Of a stretch of 64,000 nucleotides of DNA, positions 1 to 11,901 are shown piece by piece. The notes beneath the pieces are model-generated. The model was not told where the DNA came from and made no database searches. It was given only the letters and a program-made list of their open reading frames with translations. The first letter of the stretch is position 1. Each line of letters starts with the position of its first letter. The DNA is from Nematostella vectensis. Its lineage: Eukaryota > Cnidaria > Anthozoa > Actiniaria > Edwardsiidae. Where the stretch lies: positions 2,926,699-2,990,698 of the forward strand of contig NC_064041.1 in the NCBI RefSeq assembly GCF_932526225.1, written 5' to 3'. Position numbers and translations under genes: made by a program.

Positions 1-1212
1 CTACACACAGGCATGTAATGAGGAACTCCCAAAAGATATGTGATAAGTTGGGCTGGAACTAAAACATGAAATCTCAACTACTAAATGAGAATATGCAATA
101 TAAGGGACGCTTAAAACACTTGTAATAGTTTGGATTTGGAGCTTATGGATAAGATTAAATTCAAGGATGGATCCAGGATTTCAAAATGGGTGTGGATAAT
201 TGCCGGATAGACAGCTAAAAACTGATCCAGTGGTTCTTGGTAGGTTACATATGTAGATCTAACAATGCTTCATGCTGAATTGAATTTGTCATGTCAGCAA
301 AGTCGAGAGCAACTTTTCAAAAAAAATTCCCAAAAAGGGGGTGGATATCCACCCCCTTGTATGCCCCTGAAATTCTCATTTCTGAATACTTACTCACTTT
401 GGTTAGAAAGGAGCAATACCTAGCACTTTGTATAGGTTTTTTTTACTTTAAAACAAATAACATTCACCGCTTATTGGAAATATACTACCTATACGCAATG
501 AGGAAGCCTTGGTGTTATGACTTTGTTGAAATGCTGTACCCAATACGTCAAGAAAAAGAAACTTAAAAGATGTGATAGCTTTGGATTGGCTACAGGCCTA
601 TGACCACCTAGTGTGAATACAGTGTTTCCATTAGCTAGCTGGTAAAACCCTGCTAATCCAAACTTTGAAGGGAGACTAAAAGCAGGCCAGACCCATGGTT
701 AACTCTGGGTGTTTCTTAGCTGTTTTTTAACATAATTTGTCAAACTTAGTTTCTGGCTTCCTTCAGGCTTCCTGAAGTTGATCTTTCACTTTCACATCAT
801 CAACCACAGGGAAACCAAAATCACAGGATACCCAAATAAAATGCCTTTGACTGGAGTAGTAATGGACTGACTTTATTTGCGATGCAATTTACTGTAGACC
901 TTTAGCTTCTACAAACTTTTTAACTTTTTCCAGGCAAAATAATGTCTGATAATGCACATGTACATGATTCCATCACTAGGAGTGTACATGATCCCATCAC
1001 AAGGAGTGTACACTGTATCCTTGGTGTGAGTAACCCTTTTACAAAGTTTGACTATTTTTAGATTTGAGACTGGTATCCCATGTCCATGGCAAGTGTATAA
1101 ATCATCTCTGTGTAGAATAACAAAGTTTGTATGAGAGAACGTGAGTTTGTAGATCTGACTAAAACCAGAATAAAACAGTTTTGCACATGTACTAAATCAC
1201 TTACAAAACTAT
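1..1212. other. gene-free stretch at window start
   Basis: No convincing coding exon is seen on either strand. The 91-codon open frame at 291-566 has no recognisable domain and low-complexity flanks. A short direct repeat of about 27 bp, containing GTACATGAT..CCATCAC, occurs near 957-1012. The palindrome GGGGTGGATATCCACCCCC at 340-358 resembles the end of a small DNA transposon, but no partner end was found. Confidence 0.6.
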
Positions 1213-1221
1213 GCTGCATCT

Positions 1222-1222
1222 A

Positions 1223-1291
<69 letters not shown>

Positions 1292-1300
1292 AATGATGAT
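1222..1300 (+). repeat. (GAT)n microsatellite, LINE 3' tail
   Basis: About 26 near-perfect GAT units, with one TAA interruption. It directly abuts the 3' end of the minus-strand LINE, so it probably grew from the element's (ATC)n tail. Confidence 0.9.
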
Positions 1301-2055
1301 GATATTTATTGGTACCATATAACTTTACATAACGTTACATAGGTTGTTTCAACCAATAAATTTCTATACTTCCTTTCCTTATAATATTTCCTTTTTTCCT
1401 TTTCTTATACACATACACAGAAAAATGTGCTTCGCAACAGCCTTTTGCACCTTTTTTGGCGGGTTTAAGAGTAGATAAAAAGCTGTTCCTTGTTGTGGAA
1501 TCTAATTTTGTCTTTTTCCAGAACATCAAGCATTTATTTTTTAAGGTTATCATAGATGGGACACCTCAGTATGAAGTGCCACTCATCTTCTGTTTCGTTG
1601 AGGTCGCATTGCCGGCAGAGTCTTTCCTCCGGGCTGCGGTATGGTCTGGAGTACCGTCCAGCCTCTATTTCTAACTTATGACAACTTATTCTTAGGCGTG
1701 TCAACCCTTCTGTATGTTTGATGTTTTGAACATCAACTAGGTAAGTTTCCTCGTCATATTTTGTCTTAAACTTACGGTAAGTTTTAAGTTTGTTCTTTTG
1801 TCCGGGCTTTTTTGAATAATTAAAAATGTACCGTAAGCTTCAAAATTTTGGGGTTCAATGACTTGGAGCCTTTGCTTAAACAAATATTGCTGCGCTTTTT
1901 TCTCAATTACTTGAAAGTTTCCCCAGAGAAAACCCAGTCCCACCGAAGACACCATGGCTTTGCCTTTAACATACCAGTTGAAAGTGTAGTTTCCGGGGGT
2001 GCAGTCCAAATATGCATCATGTGATAAGAAATTCCTGTGGGCTTCGGATCGTTTG

Positions 2056-3080
2056 TTATGAAAACTCAATACCCTTAATTTCGCGTCTATGGACAGGATA
2101 TCTTCCTAGTTCTGCCCGACAGGCTATATTTGGAGCATACTTGCCGACAGCGAGGATAAACTTACAAAAATTGGCGTGCACCAGCTCTATTGGGTCACGT
2201 TCGTTTTTTATTTCATCGACGCCCCAGATTTCGCTGCCATATAGAAGGATTGGCTTAATGAGGCAGTCAAAAAGGCGGTTGGTCAGCTGGACATTTGTTC
2301 TGAAGTTGTTGCCCATTTCTCTTTTGAGTTTAAAAAGTGCTTTAAGAGCTACTTTTTTTAAATCGCTTTTGGCGGCATTAAAGTTTCCGATGGAACTGAA
2401 TGTCAGACCTAAGTATTTGTATGTGGTTACGTTTTCTAAATTCTGGCCTAGGTATTTAGTGCAATAGTTATTCAAGGACCTCCCACTATTATTGAATATT
2501 ACTACCTTCGTTTTGTCTAAATTGAGTTTCATACCGTTGGCTTGAACAAAATCCTCCATACAATTCAGGTAGGTATGCAAGCGGCTTTCGTCCTTCGCTA
2601 AAAGAACAAGGTCATCTGCCTATAGAAGGTGGGTAACCGGAATACTGTTGATAACTAAACCTTCGCGCTGCGGCTGTAGTTCTCTTAAACTGTCCGATAG
2701 GTCGTGAAGATACAAATTAAAGAGTGTGGTTGACAGAACACATCCCTGTTTTACCCCTTTGCAGCAAGGAAACGCCTCCGAAACTTGACCATTTACCTTG
2801 ACCGCTGCATTATCGCTATCGTACATAGTTTTGAAAAGTTATAAAAACTTTCCGGTAACTCCTGATTTTTGCACCTTTTCAAACAATCTCTCACGAGGGA
2901 TTGTATCAAAGACTTTCGAGAAGTCTATAAAACAGCTTATTAAGAGATTTTTCCTTTTTTTAGGCTTGCTTTTTACATATTTATCTATCAGTGTTTTCAG
3001 GACAAAAATATTATCGGTGGTACCATTCTTTTTTCGAAAACCACCTTGTTCTTTTGGCATTACATTGTTCACCTCAAGAT
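2056..3080 (-). pseudogene. LINE reverse transcriptase domain, broken
   Basis: RNA-templated DNA synthesis domain of the LINE. Going 3080 to 2056 one can read the finger/palm signature QGGFRK, then SCFIDFSKVFDTIPR (motif A with its Asp), then GVKQGC (motif B). In motif C the expected YADD reads stop-ADD: the Tyr codon is TAG near 2620, so the frame ends exactly at the catalytic box. Coding sense resumes with ADDLVLLAK and the thumb (NLDKTKVVIFN). A further stop separates the C-terminal stretch (YGSEIWGVDEI). This is a non-functional relic. Confidence 0.9.
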
Positions 3081-3497
3081 AAAAGATATACCCTTTCGTT
3101 TAAGATAGAAGCAAAAATTGTGCTTGAGCTTGGAAGTAGAGTTATACCTCGTTAATTATTTACCTCATCGGAGCTCCCCTTCTTGTGAAGGGGTATAATA
3201 AGTCCCAGGCCCCAGGCGTTTGGCCAATATCCTCCCTTGAGGATTTCATTGAAGATTTTTGTGAGGGAGGGCTATTAAATTATTTTTGGCTATAATAATA
3301 ATCTCATTTAATTTGTTGAAGCACCCTGGAGCTTTACCGTTTTTCAGTTTGTCAATAGCGCAGATTTCACCTCAAGAGTCTCAACCCAGCCTGTTGTTGT
3401 ATGTGGCTTAGGGCAATGTCTTGTATGATTGAGGCATGCTGGATACAGCGCTGGGCTTTAAAGAATCTATAAAATGCATCTAAGGATGGTTGGTTGG

Positions 3498-3854
3498 TTA
3501 TTTTATGTGGAGTGCGGTTAAAGGTGTGTTTGATTGTCCGCCGCATGTTGCCTTTGGATTAGCGAAATCCAAATTATCTATTATGTTCGCTCTATGTTCA
3601 TATTTCTTTTTTCTACATAAGAATTTGAATTTGTTTATTCGGCTATGAATCGTATTTCTCAGATCAGAGTTTTCGAGGTCAAGCCGAAGTCTTTTAGCAA
3701 AGGAATTCAAAAGATTTTTCTGTTGCTTGCATTCGTTATCAAACCACTCTTGATTAGTTTCTATAGACTCTTTTGGGGGTTTTCCGTCTTTAAGACCAGA
3801 TTCCACACTCAGCTCTAGTAATAAATTGGTAACATCGTTGATCATGTTATCCAC
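3498..3854 (-). pseudogene. LINE linker between endonuclease and RT
   Basis: A 118-codon open frame, rich in Lys, Asn and Arg, lying between the endonuclease and RT of the same element. It holds the EWFDNECKQQKN-type segment that is common in the linker of animal LINE ORF2 proteins. It is separated from both neighbours by frame breaks. No independent function is suggested. Confidence 0.75.
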
Positions 3855-3899
3855 ATCGTTATATTCTTAACTGCTATTAATGCCACTGAATCTTTTTCT

Positions 3900-4697
3900 T
3901 TATCTATCTGTCTCCAAAAGTGAATTAGCTTTCTCCCTAGCAGCTTCCTTCCATGTGAGCCGTCTAAACGGTTGTTTCGAGCATGCGGCGGGCTGCGTCC
4001 TATCAGAACGTATTAGTTTCGTTTTTATACGGATAATATATGATATAGAGCAGTGGTCAGATAGATATCGTATTAGGTCATTCACTTTGCAGTGACGTAA
4101 GCTCGTTAATAAGGACTCGTCGCTTATGACGTAATCTACCGTGCTACTGCCATTGTATTTGTGACACGTTTTCTGTCCAGGGCAATCCCCGATAATTCTA
4201 CCATTGTTAATCCTAAACCTTAGCGAACTACACATATCGATCAATGCTTTGCCTCGACTATCAGATTTGTTGTCGAACGAAAAGCTAGAATTTTGGACGT
4301 AGGATAAATAATCTTCGGGTAGATCTAGAAACTGATCGTTGTCATCCGCAACGAAGTCCTGCAATCCACCCGTTCTCGCGTTTAGATCACCTTGTAGGAT
4401 GATTTTCCCTGTATCTGAAAAATCGAGTACTTCTCGCTCTAAATCGTCTAGTATTTCTTGTTCGTTGCCTTTGTTATTTTGGGGGCTCAGGTATGCCGTT
4501 CCTAGAAAGATATCCTCGTCGAGGGAAAAATATTCCTTAACAATTTTCAACCAAATTATGTTGTTATTTTTGGATGGTATGTATGTAACGCCGTCTGCAA
4601 TTGCTTTACTGATGTAAATTGAAATGCCCCCCGCATATCTACATCCCGTTTTTTCCCTGTGTTTAGAAAAGACTCTAAACCCCTCGACTTTAAGTCA
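3900..4697 (-). pseudogene. LINE apurinic-type endonuclease domain
   Basis: Endonuclease that would nick target DNA for LINE insertion. Visible motifs: GISIYISKAI near the N-terminus, GDLNARTG (the GDxN box), STVDYVI and YLSDHCSISY (the SDH catalytic box). The 216-codon frame 4550-3900 is open, and coding sense extends upstream to about 4697, where homology stops abruptly. The real start of the protein is missing, so the element was 5'-truncated or cut by later rearrangement. Confidence 0.88.
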
Positions 4698-5357
4698 GGG
4701 GTATCAGGGCCATAGAGGGGGGGGTGGGGCACTGGGGGCATGTCCCCCCCCAATATTTAACCAAAAAAATATAAGGAAATAACCAGTAGCTGTGTGCTGT
4801 GCCCCCACCCCCAAATATTTTCTTAATTTTCCTGTATTGTGCAACCCTATTTCGTATCTACCCAACTAGCTTGGTAATAGTATTTCCCCTATTTATTGTT
4901 TTCGTAATATTCTGCATGGAGTAAAAATACAGGCAAAAATGTACGAAACTACTGAATGTCCCAACAAATCCCATTATCCTGACAATTTTTTCCCGTTACA
5001 AAGTAACGCTAACCCACCCCGTGCGGCATCTTTTTCCCGAATCCTGCTTGTGTTTCCCAGAGTTTCCCGTATCCCGATCGCTAACCTGCTAAATCCCGCA
5101 TCCCGAAAAACCTGTGGACTCTCTTTTTTTATTTCTATATTCTTTAAATCAAAATTCATATCACTGTTGTTGCTTGTTGCAAAATTATCATAGAGCATAA
5201 CTGACATATTTAGTATTTAAATAGGCTAAGCAATTCAGCACAAATCAATGCATTAACTTTATTTTCTCATTACAACATACTTTTGAATTAGACAGAATAA
5301 ACTTTATACTTTTTCAAGTTGTTGTTGACATGGGTGTGTCCTTCCCCCATTCCTCAT
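4698..5357. other. gene-free stretch downstream of the protease gene
   Basis: No coding exon seen. At 4,715-4,750 there is a G/C-rich bipartite motif (GGGGGCATGTCCCCCCCC) of the kind found at ends of small hAT-like elements. At 4,975-5,120 the motif TCCCGAATCC/ATCCCG recurs several times. The segment 5,200-5,357 should contain the 3' UTR of the minus-strand protease. Confidence 0.5.
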
Positions 5358-8300
5358 TTAACGGATGTGCCCGTCAAGCCACGCCCTCAAGTGACGCACC
5401 TTGGCGTAGACGCCGTATTTGCCAGGACGGGCGCACCCTATCCCCCATGAAACCACGCCCTCCAGGTTGAACTTGCCGTTGTACTCACAGACCATGGGAC
5501 CCCCTGAGTCACCCTGGCAAGAGTCGATACCGCCTGAAGCGCGTCCCGCACATACCATGGATTCATGAAGGCGGCCATAAGCTCGGCTGCAGGTGGAGGC
5601 GGAGACGATTGGGACTTCAACTTGCATTAGGACTGTTGGGGAGGATCCGCCCTCTGAAGTGCGGCCCCACCCTGCGAAGAGATGATTATAACATTTCGAT
5701 AAGAGGTAGGTATGTATAAAAAGGAAATGCATTACAGCCACGCTCATCTGCAAGTTGCATCGCCATCCTAACCCTCCCTAATGGATTATTAGTCATCTAA
5801 CTATAACCCTTCCTAATGGTTCCTCAACCACATCACACCACTCTGCCCAGAACTTCATCCCGACACCCCAGACTTTTCCGGATAGAGCAACAATCTCTCC
5901 CCTACCAAATGCATCGTCAGTCTGTTCTTTTGGAGAAGAGTTTTATGCGAATCCAGATACATACCCCACCCATTTTTTCCATTTTTTTTTCTATTTCCCA
6001 CCCTGTCATTTTTAAAAAACTGAAGTATCCATTCGTCCCCTCTCATCGCTAACAAACCGCCAACTGCAAGCCATTCAATGACATACCCATCATGATCACA
6101 GTATCCCGGTTAAGGTGAGGTCCCTAAAAAGCTTCTCTTCCAAACAATTATGATTTTGTGGTGTTTTGTATTTACTCCCCAGGATGCCCCTCCACTCCTC
6201 TTCCAGGGGATCATTTAATAGAGAGCCTGGGAGAGCACCTGGCATTGCTGTGTTGCAGTTTGCTTGTCCATTGGACACATTTCATTACGTACCTGTAACC
6301 CAGCATCTCTTTCCCTCTTGAATTTCATTAGACTGGGTTGGAAGACACGCCAGATTGACCGCCTTGTTGAGTCGTGCAGGCTCTTCTAGCTCTATAACTG
6401 CGATGTCGTTAGCGAGGTTCACGGGGTTGCTATATCTCTCATGTTTAATGATGCGCTTGACGAGGAAGTTCTGGACTGTGGACTCACTGGAGTTAAGCAG
6501 GCGGTGAGCACCAAGTCTGTTGAATGAAGAAGCATGCCGTGAAAAAAAGCCTGCAAGAAAGCTTTCCAATAGACGACTTAGAAATGATGTGACTTTCTGG
6601 GGGGCAAACTCGAGCGCGCCTCGGCATTAGACGCCAAAATAACAAGAGTTAAAAAAGCGCTAAAATCGTCGTCTTCTGGTGGCGCGACGGCAGCAGCCAT
6701 CCCAAAAGTCACGTGATTTCGTGGTGTAAATCACCTATTACGCATATCAAGTCCTTCAAAAGTAAATAAGTCACTTGGGAATGTCCTCCATGTCGTACAG
6801 GAGACACTTTTCAGTTTTTTTTCTGTATTATAGTTTTGCCGGGGATTGTTTGTAATTACGGGGTGTCCTTACGGTGAGAGTATAGGCGACTTGCACTAGG
6901 AAGTCACGTGCACTAGGAAGTCACGCGTATTTTTTTATAGTACGGACAGAAAGAGATCCCGACGAAACAGAGCTACATTACAACAATGATTGAAAAGCAT
7001 CTTTTGTTGAGGATGTTCACTTGCTATTATTTTTGTTTGAAAAGAAAATGAAGAAAAAGAAGGAAAAAAAGAAAGAAAGAAAGAAAGAATCAAAATAAAA
7101 GACAGAAAAAAGAAAGAGGTAAAGAATGAGTCAATTACGCGAGAGTCTGAACACGTGATCTCAACACTGAAAAAAAGGGCACAAACCTGATTCGAAGGCT
7201 GCTGGGGGTCTCTTTGTCGATGCAATGCGAAGCAGTGACGACAAACCGAGGATGAACTAACGTGCCTCCACAGAATGGGAACCTTGACGCGCTTCGCCTG
7301 AGCTGAGCCTGCCATGGCCAGGCATTCTTAGGGGCAGCGGTCCCTCCAACGATACGAGTGGATGGCTTCATTCCACAGCTCCCCTGGCTACCTCCACCGC
7401 CACCTCCTCCTCCACCGCCTCCTGAAAAAATGACAATTAGTGACCGATGATAAACGGCCTTATACCTTCATTCTACAGAGTATAACAATATGAATTACCT
7501 CCTCCGCCTCCGCATAGACCACAGCTCTTCTGACAGTACTGCTCCATGTATTTTTTATACAATCCCGTACAGTAGCCCCTTCTTTCCCAACGGCCGCAGT
7601 TCGGATTCTTATCTAAACATCCTGTCAAAAGAATAAATATAGATATAAGCAAGGGGGCGGGTGGGGTTGTAGTTTGAAGAGGCTAGTGCTGGTATATATA
7701 TCATATGTGTAAGTCTTTTCAAAGGAGTATTGCTTCAAAGGTTACATGCATCCATGAAAAAGTCAAACGATTGGAGTTTTGTGCGAGGGGGGGAGGAGGG
7801 AGGTTGAAGAGGCTGGCGCTGGCACTATAAGGTGAAAGGCAGACACGACCGCCCAAGTTTGCTCATAAAGTAGTTAATACGGGTGGAACGTTTTAGGAGT
7901 GTAGTTTGTGCGATGAAGGCATTTAAAAATAAATGATAGGAACATCAACGATATTTCATCAGCGCGTGAAGATGCGTGAAGATGACATGCACTTTACCAG
8001 TTCACATGCGACTGACTGAGCGTTTGTAGATACTGACTTTTCAAGGCGATCTATTTCTATACCGCAGCATTTATATTACGCCCCCTGTTACTTAAGAAGG
8101 TGTGAAGAGACAATAAAAGAGGAGTTTATTTGAAAATATCAAGTTCACCTGACTCGAGTTCTTGGACATGGGACTCGGTAGGCGGGTTTTTCAGTCAGGT
8201 CAGGCGTATGCTCTAAGTTAAACCCCGAGTTTCCGTTATTATCCCACCGCCCAAAAGCGCAGCGAATCTATGCCGACGGGAGGGCGACCTCAGCCATCAT

Positions 8301-8419
8301 TTGAAGCCTGGTCCAGACAAGCTTTAAGGGTACAAGATAAAGATCAAGAAATTCACGTTACCTTGTGCGAAAGCCACCAGGCAGCAAAGTGCCGCAAACA
8401 CGACTACTAGAGTTCTCAT
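5358..8419 (-). CDS. Secreted ShKT-trypsin serine protease, five exons
   Basis: Complement join of 5358-5671, 6293-6516, 7187-7421, 7499-7621 and 8362-8419: 954 nt, 317 residues plus stop. Every junction has GT-AG ends and the phases agree. Residues 1-18 are a signal peptide ([18 protein letters not shown]). Residues 21-56 form a six-cysteine ShKT module (Cys 21, 28, 37, 49, 53, 56). A glycine-rich linker follows. R83/I84 (RIVGG) is the zymogen activation site. The trypsin-fold domain runs to 317 with catalytic His126 (TASHC), Asp176 (NDIAV) and Ser269 (GDSGGP). Asp263, six residues before the Ser, lines the S1 pocket, and SWG/GCA residues follow, so cleavage after Arg or Lys is predicted. 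Role is inferred as an extracellular digestive, secretory-gland or cell-matrix protease; ShKT modules attached to proteases are common in cnidarians. The ATG is chosen because it opens the signal peptide. Confidence 0.93.
6578..6700 (-). other. Small CpG-rich ORF inside protease intron 3
   Basis: A 40-codon open frame beginning [16 protein letters not shown] and ending RKSHHF, on the same strand as the protease and inside the intron between the third and fourth coding exons. Its CpG content is clearly higher than that of its AT-rich surroundings. An Ala-rich start followed by an acidic patch looks like a genuine N-terminus, possibly a captured first exon or a piece of a transposon. No family recognised and no proof of expression. 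Confidence 0.25.
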
Positions 8420-9980
8420 GATAGATCTCTTCGATGTGGGATAGACCTGCTGTTTCTCAGCATAAGTACCTAACGATGTATACTCAGGAAAACACTGTAT
8501 AAATCAAGGTGAATCGATTGCTTTTGGATTCTTAAGTTCTTTTGTTGAACTATGTCAACACCTTTGGCGGGCGTATGTCTTTCTTTTCGTTTATCTGTAT
8601 TTAGCTTTAAGAATAAATCAATCAGAATATCCAAATAGTCGTGTTTGTTAACCAGAGTATACATATTGCTCACCAAAAACTAGTAGTCGAACTCTGCAAA
8701 ATTTTCGTCTTTCAATAGGACCTTTTCAGGGCAGACTGAATTTGGTAAATCGTTACAAGCTGAGAAGTTTAACTAACAGATAACATTTGGCGACTACCAG
8801 TTATTAGTGATCTAGCTTTAAGAATGAATATTTAATTATACCTTTTTAATCAGGTGCAGTGGGCATTTTCTTAAGTTTTGGCTGAAGAGGTGCCGAAGAC
8901 AAAGGGATCAATACGGTTAAAGGACCGTTTTGTAGTAGAGGACTCTTGACCGGCTGCCTGGACGAGATTTATTTATACATCTACAAATTCACAATTTGGT
9001 AAAGCTGGGATGGAAAGGGCTAGTGGACGCTCTGTTCAATTTGTTTTTAACATCAAACACGTATTATTAAACAAGCAATCTGAACTCTGACGTCCCCCCT
9101 GCCCTATGTGACCATCAGTACCCAAGTCTAATGAATCAAAAAGTGACGGTAGCTGCTACTAAAAGTAGTCATACTTTGTTTTATTGAGTAAAAGGAGCGG
9201 CTGCTCCATAGAAGAGGTGGATACAACCTAGAGATTAGGTATTCCTATTAAAATAGGAAAACAGCTCAAGTACCCAAAATGACATTGTTCTTGATTTATA
9301 TATAATGTTTAGGTCACACCTGAAAGCTTAAAATAATATTGAGCCTCGTATGACTTGAGTGTTGTTGAACCAGTTTGGATTCTTGTTGAACCAGTTTGGA
9401 TTGTTGTTGGCACAGCTAGGAGCGTAGGCTGGGTTCGAGTGACAATTCAAAGCGAGGCATTTATCTTCGATACAATGGCTGCCAATCTTTTATGAAATGC
9501 ATATGAAGTTTATAGACATAACTTTGCGTATTTTAATGCATTCATTTTAATCCTCCCTCGCAGCCGTCCTGGACTTGTCTTGCCGGACAGTGTTTCAACC
9601 TCAAATGCGCCGTGAACGAAGAGTTCAGGCTGCGAAGGGATGGGTAAAGCCAAGGCCAAGCTAGCAATTATGTTGAATTTACTACTTGGGTGAACAAATC
9701 ACTTCTTCATCCAGAACATTATATATGAAGAAAGAAAACGCTGGAATTTGTTGATACCCAGCTATAGCTAACATCAATCTTTTTAAACAATGAAATATAT
9801 TTAACTAAAAAAAGGAGTATAAAAAGACCCCTTTACAGTAAAATATACCGAGTAATTGTACATCATTAGCTTACTACGCGGGATTTTAAGGACTTATCTG
9901 TCTCCCACTCCTATATCCTACCCCTCCCCCCTCCGTATAGCTATTCACGTCCCTTCCATTGTTCACGTCCTTCTCGAAAT

Positions 9981-10017
9981 TTCTGTTGTCCTTCTATGGT
10001 ATAGAAGGACAACAGAA
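9981..10017. repeat. Perfect 16-bp inverted repeat, 5-nt loop
   Basis: The arms TTCTGTTGTCCTTCTA and TAGAAGGACAACAGAA match without error around the loop TGGTA. It could be a small RNA hairpin, a cruciform, or the core of a fold-back element. No surrounding precursor structure was evident. Confidence 0.8.
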
Positions 10018-10042
10018 AAGCTGTAGAAAAAAAAAAAAAAAG

Positions 10043-10150
10043 GTCTGCGTAGGCGTGGTGTAGAGAAGCTATAAATCAACACAAGGTTAAAAAGATATGT
10101 TGTACACAAAGTAGTTGCGCAGACTTTTTATGCCTCGAAGCAACCGAAGG
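10043..10150 (+). repeat. Dispersed repeat, related to 44,034-44,165
   Basis: The block from ATAAATCAACACAAGGTT onward matches the reverse complement of 44,085-44,165, including the CGAAGC..CGAAGGGAT portion. A GTCTGCGTAGGCG motif precedes this copy and a GTCTGCATAGGCG motif lies at the start of the other. This indicates a dispersed element family of unknown class with two copies in the window. Confidence 0.65.
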
Positions 10151-11568
10151 GATTCAAACGGCAAAAATCTTTGAAAGGTACGGCTTGACGCCATTTTAAT
10201 AGCGGCAAAGCAGCAGACCCGCCTGCGAAATGACATCGTTATAAATATATCAAAAAGTACACGGATTCAAACAAATCCGTCTTAGTGTGGGTGGCCCCTA
10301 ATGGACACTCGAGAGAATAAATATAAAAAAATTAAAATATACAGAAAAATGTACAAAATTGTCTTAACAAAGAATTCAAAGGATTAATAAAATGTTTCAG
10401 TCAACTTTGACTTTTTTCGGATTTTCATTTGAAAAAATAGCTCCTTACTTGGATTCATACATTCCAAAATTTTTACCACTGCTTCATACATTCCAAAATT
10501 ATTTACCACTGCTTCCTCAAATGGCTCCAAGTCCTAAATCAATATAGCTGTCCTTTTATGTACCCGATAGACAAGCTTATGAATTCGTGCAAGAGAAAAT
10601 GATGTACTCAACCTTGATTCGCGATAAAAGGAAGACTTTATAACCCTGAGCTATAAAGGCTTTTTTCATACATGGAGAAGAAAAAAAAGCTCTTCTCTTA
10701 TGTATCATGTTTTGTGTTTCTTTCTTCGACTTAACCGGAAAGCAATGCAATACAATACAAATATTTTATTAATCGAAGTGATAATTTTATAAACGAGATA
10801 CTATATACATGCAATTTCTCGCTTCGCCCTCTTTTTGAAAATTGTGTCCCAGAATGGTTTGAGAGAGCGAAGAGAGAGCGAATTTCAAGCCAGAACTGCT
10901 CTATAGAAAAGAAATGCGCTGCAGTGCAGTGATGAGACAAATAGGGAGGCCTATATCTCCTCTTTGTCTAGATCATGGCTATGACTAGTAGAGCGGACTA
11001 TTATATATGAACTTGAAAATTGACGTAGACATGCTTTATCTTAGCTCCTTAAATAGGTCTATTTTGCCATAAATTAAAAAAAAAACTAGAAAAAAAGGAA
11101 AAGGAAGTTATGTACAAACAAGTGAATGAAATTAACAATCGAAACGTGCGAGGTAATTCATATATTTGCAAATCGAAGACAGAGCCGGGTAGGTCATTTT
11201 TATCGCTGACTCTAATACAATATCGGTTGTTTCGCGACCTCGGCGAATCCAGAATCCTTGTCTCGTATGGGAATAGCGCGTAGTCAATCAACTGTCTAAA
11301 CCAATCGATGAATTTATGTTATCTCTGTAGCGTCATAAACCATTTTACTGCACACAGAAGGGAAACTGATTGGTCACGGTGGTATGATTGACAACGTGCT
11401 TCTCCAAGACGAGAAATGGATGTGATTTCTTGGCGGTCGAGCAACAACGAATTCTACAATAAAGATCACAAGTGACGGGGGCAATCACATCTAATATCCG
11501 CTCATATCAGCAATTTAAAGGGAAAACCATCTAGACCTGTGGATCATCGGAGTTTCTCGTGTAGCAAT

Positions 11569-11881
11569 CAGGCCCGTACCCAGGAGGGTAAACACACACA
11601 CTTACAAGGCCGAAAGTCCACTTTCTCAATAGACGTGATATTTTTAGACAAAACTATAAAGCATAAGCTAGATCACTCTGGTATGTCATCAATCTATAAG
11701 TCAGACCTTTTATAGCCAAATCCGACAATAAACGTCCTGTGGAGATACTGCAAAGACATAAAAAAAACCTTTTTGTTCTTTCTCACTCCCCACCCCCCTT
11801 CCTCCAAGAAAAATTAGGTCCACTTTCTCGGATTTCGCACCCCTACCCCACCTCCCAAATAAAATCCTGGGTACGGGCCTG
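11569..11881 (+). mobile_element. MITE with CAGGCCCGTACCCAGGA ends (unit 1)
   Basis: A 313-bp element whose left end CAGGCCCGTACCCAGGA is matched by TCCTGGGTACGGGCCTG at the right end: perfect 17-bp terminal inverted repeats. Internal marks are TAGATCACTCTGGTATG and the C-rich tract before ATTAGGTCCACTTTCTCGGA. No transposase and no clear target-site duplication. It ends 20 bp from the stop codon of the minus-strand PAN-F5/8C gene, so it probably supplies part of that gene's 3' UTR. Relatives in the window: 23,371-23,687, 31,283-31,359, 35,857-35,977, 48,488-48,724 and 63,799-64,000. Confidence 0.88.
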
Positions 11882-11901
11882 GTATGGTTCCAGTTTTTAA
11901 G

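Larger units (their letters stand above)
1213..4697 (-). mobile_element. Degenerate non-LTR retrotransposon (LINE, jockey/I-like), minus strand
   Basis: In minus orientation the segment carries the usual order of LINE domains: an endonuclease of the exonuclease-endonuclease-phosphatase fold (4697 to 3900), a linker (3854 to 3498), reverse transcriptase (3080 to 2056) and a C-terminal part (to about 1740). A (GAT/ATC)n tract at 1222-1300 lies at the 3' end and is probably the tail left by target-primed insertion. The 5' end is cut inside the endonuclease N-terminus. The frame is broken many times and the RT active site carries a stop, so the copy is dead. Clade assignment (jockey superfamily or I/Vingi-like) is by general resemblance only. 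Confidence 0.88.
8420..10284. other. gene-free stretch upstream of the protease
   Basis: The protease promoter should lie in the first part. No exon with convincing coding sense was found. A 24-bp direct repeat (TTGTTGAACCAGTTTGGATT) occurs twice near 9,362-9,405. A perfect hairpin lies at 9,981-10,017, an A-run at 10,027-10,041, and a dispersed repeat at 10,043-10,150. Confidence 0.55.
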
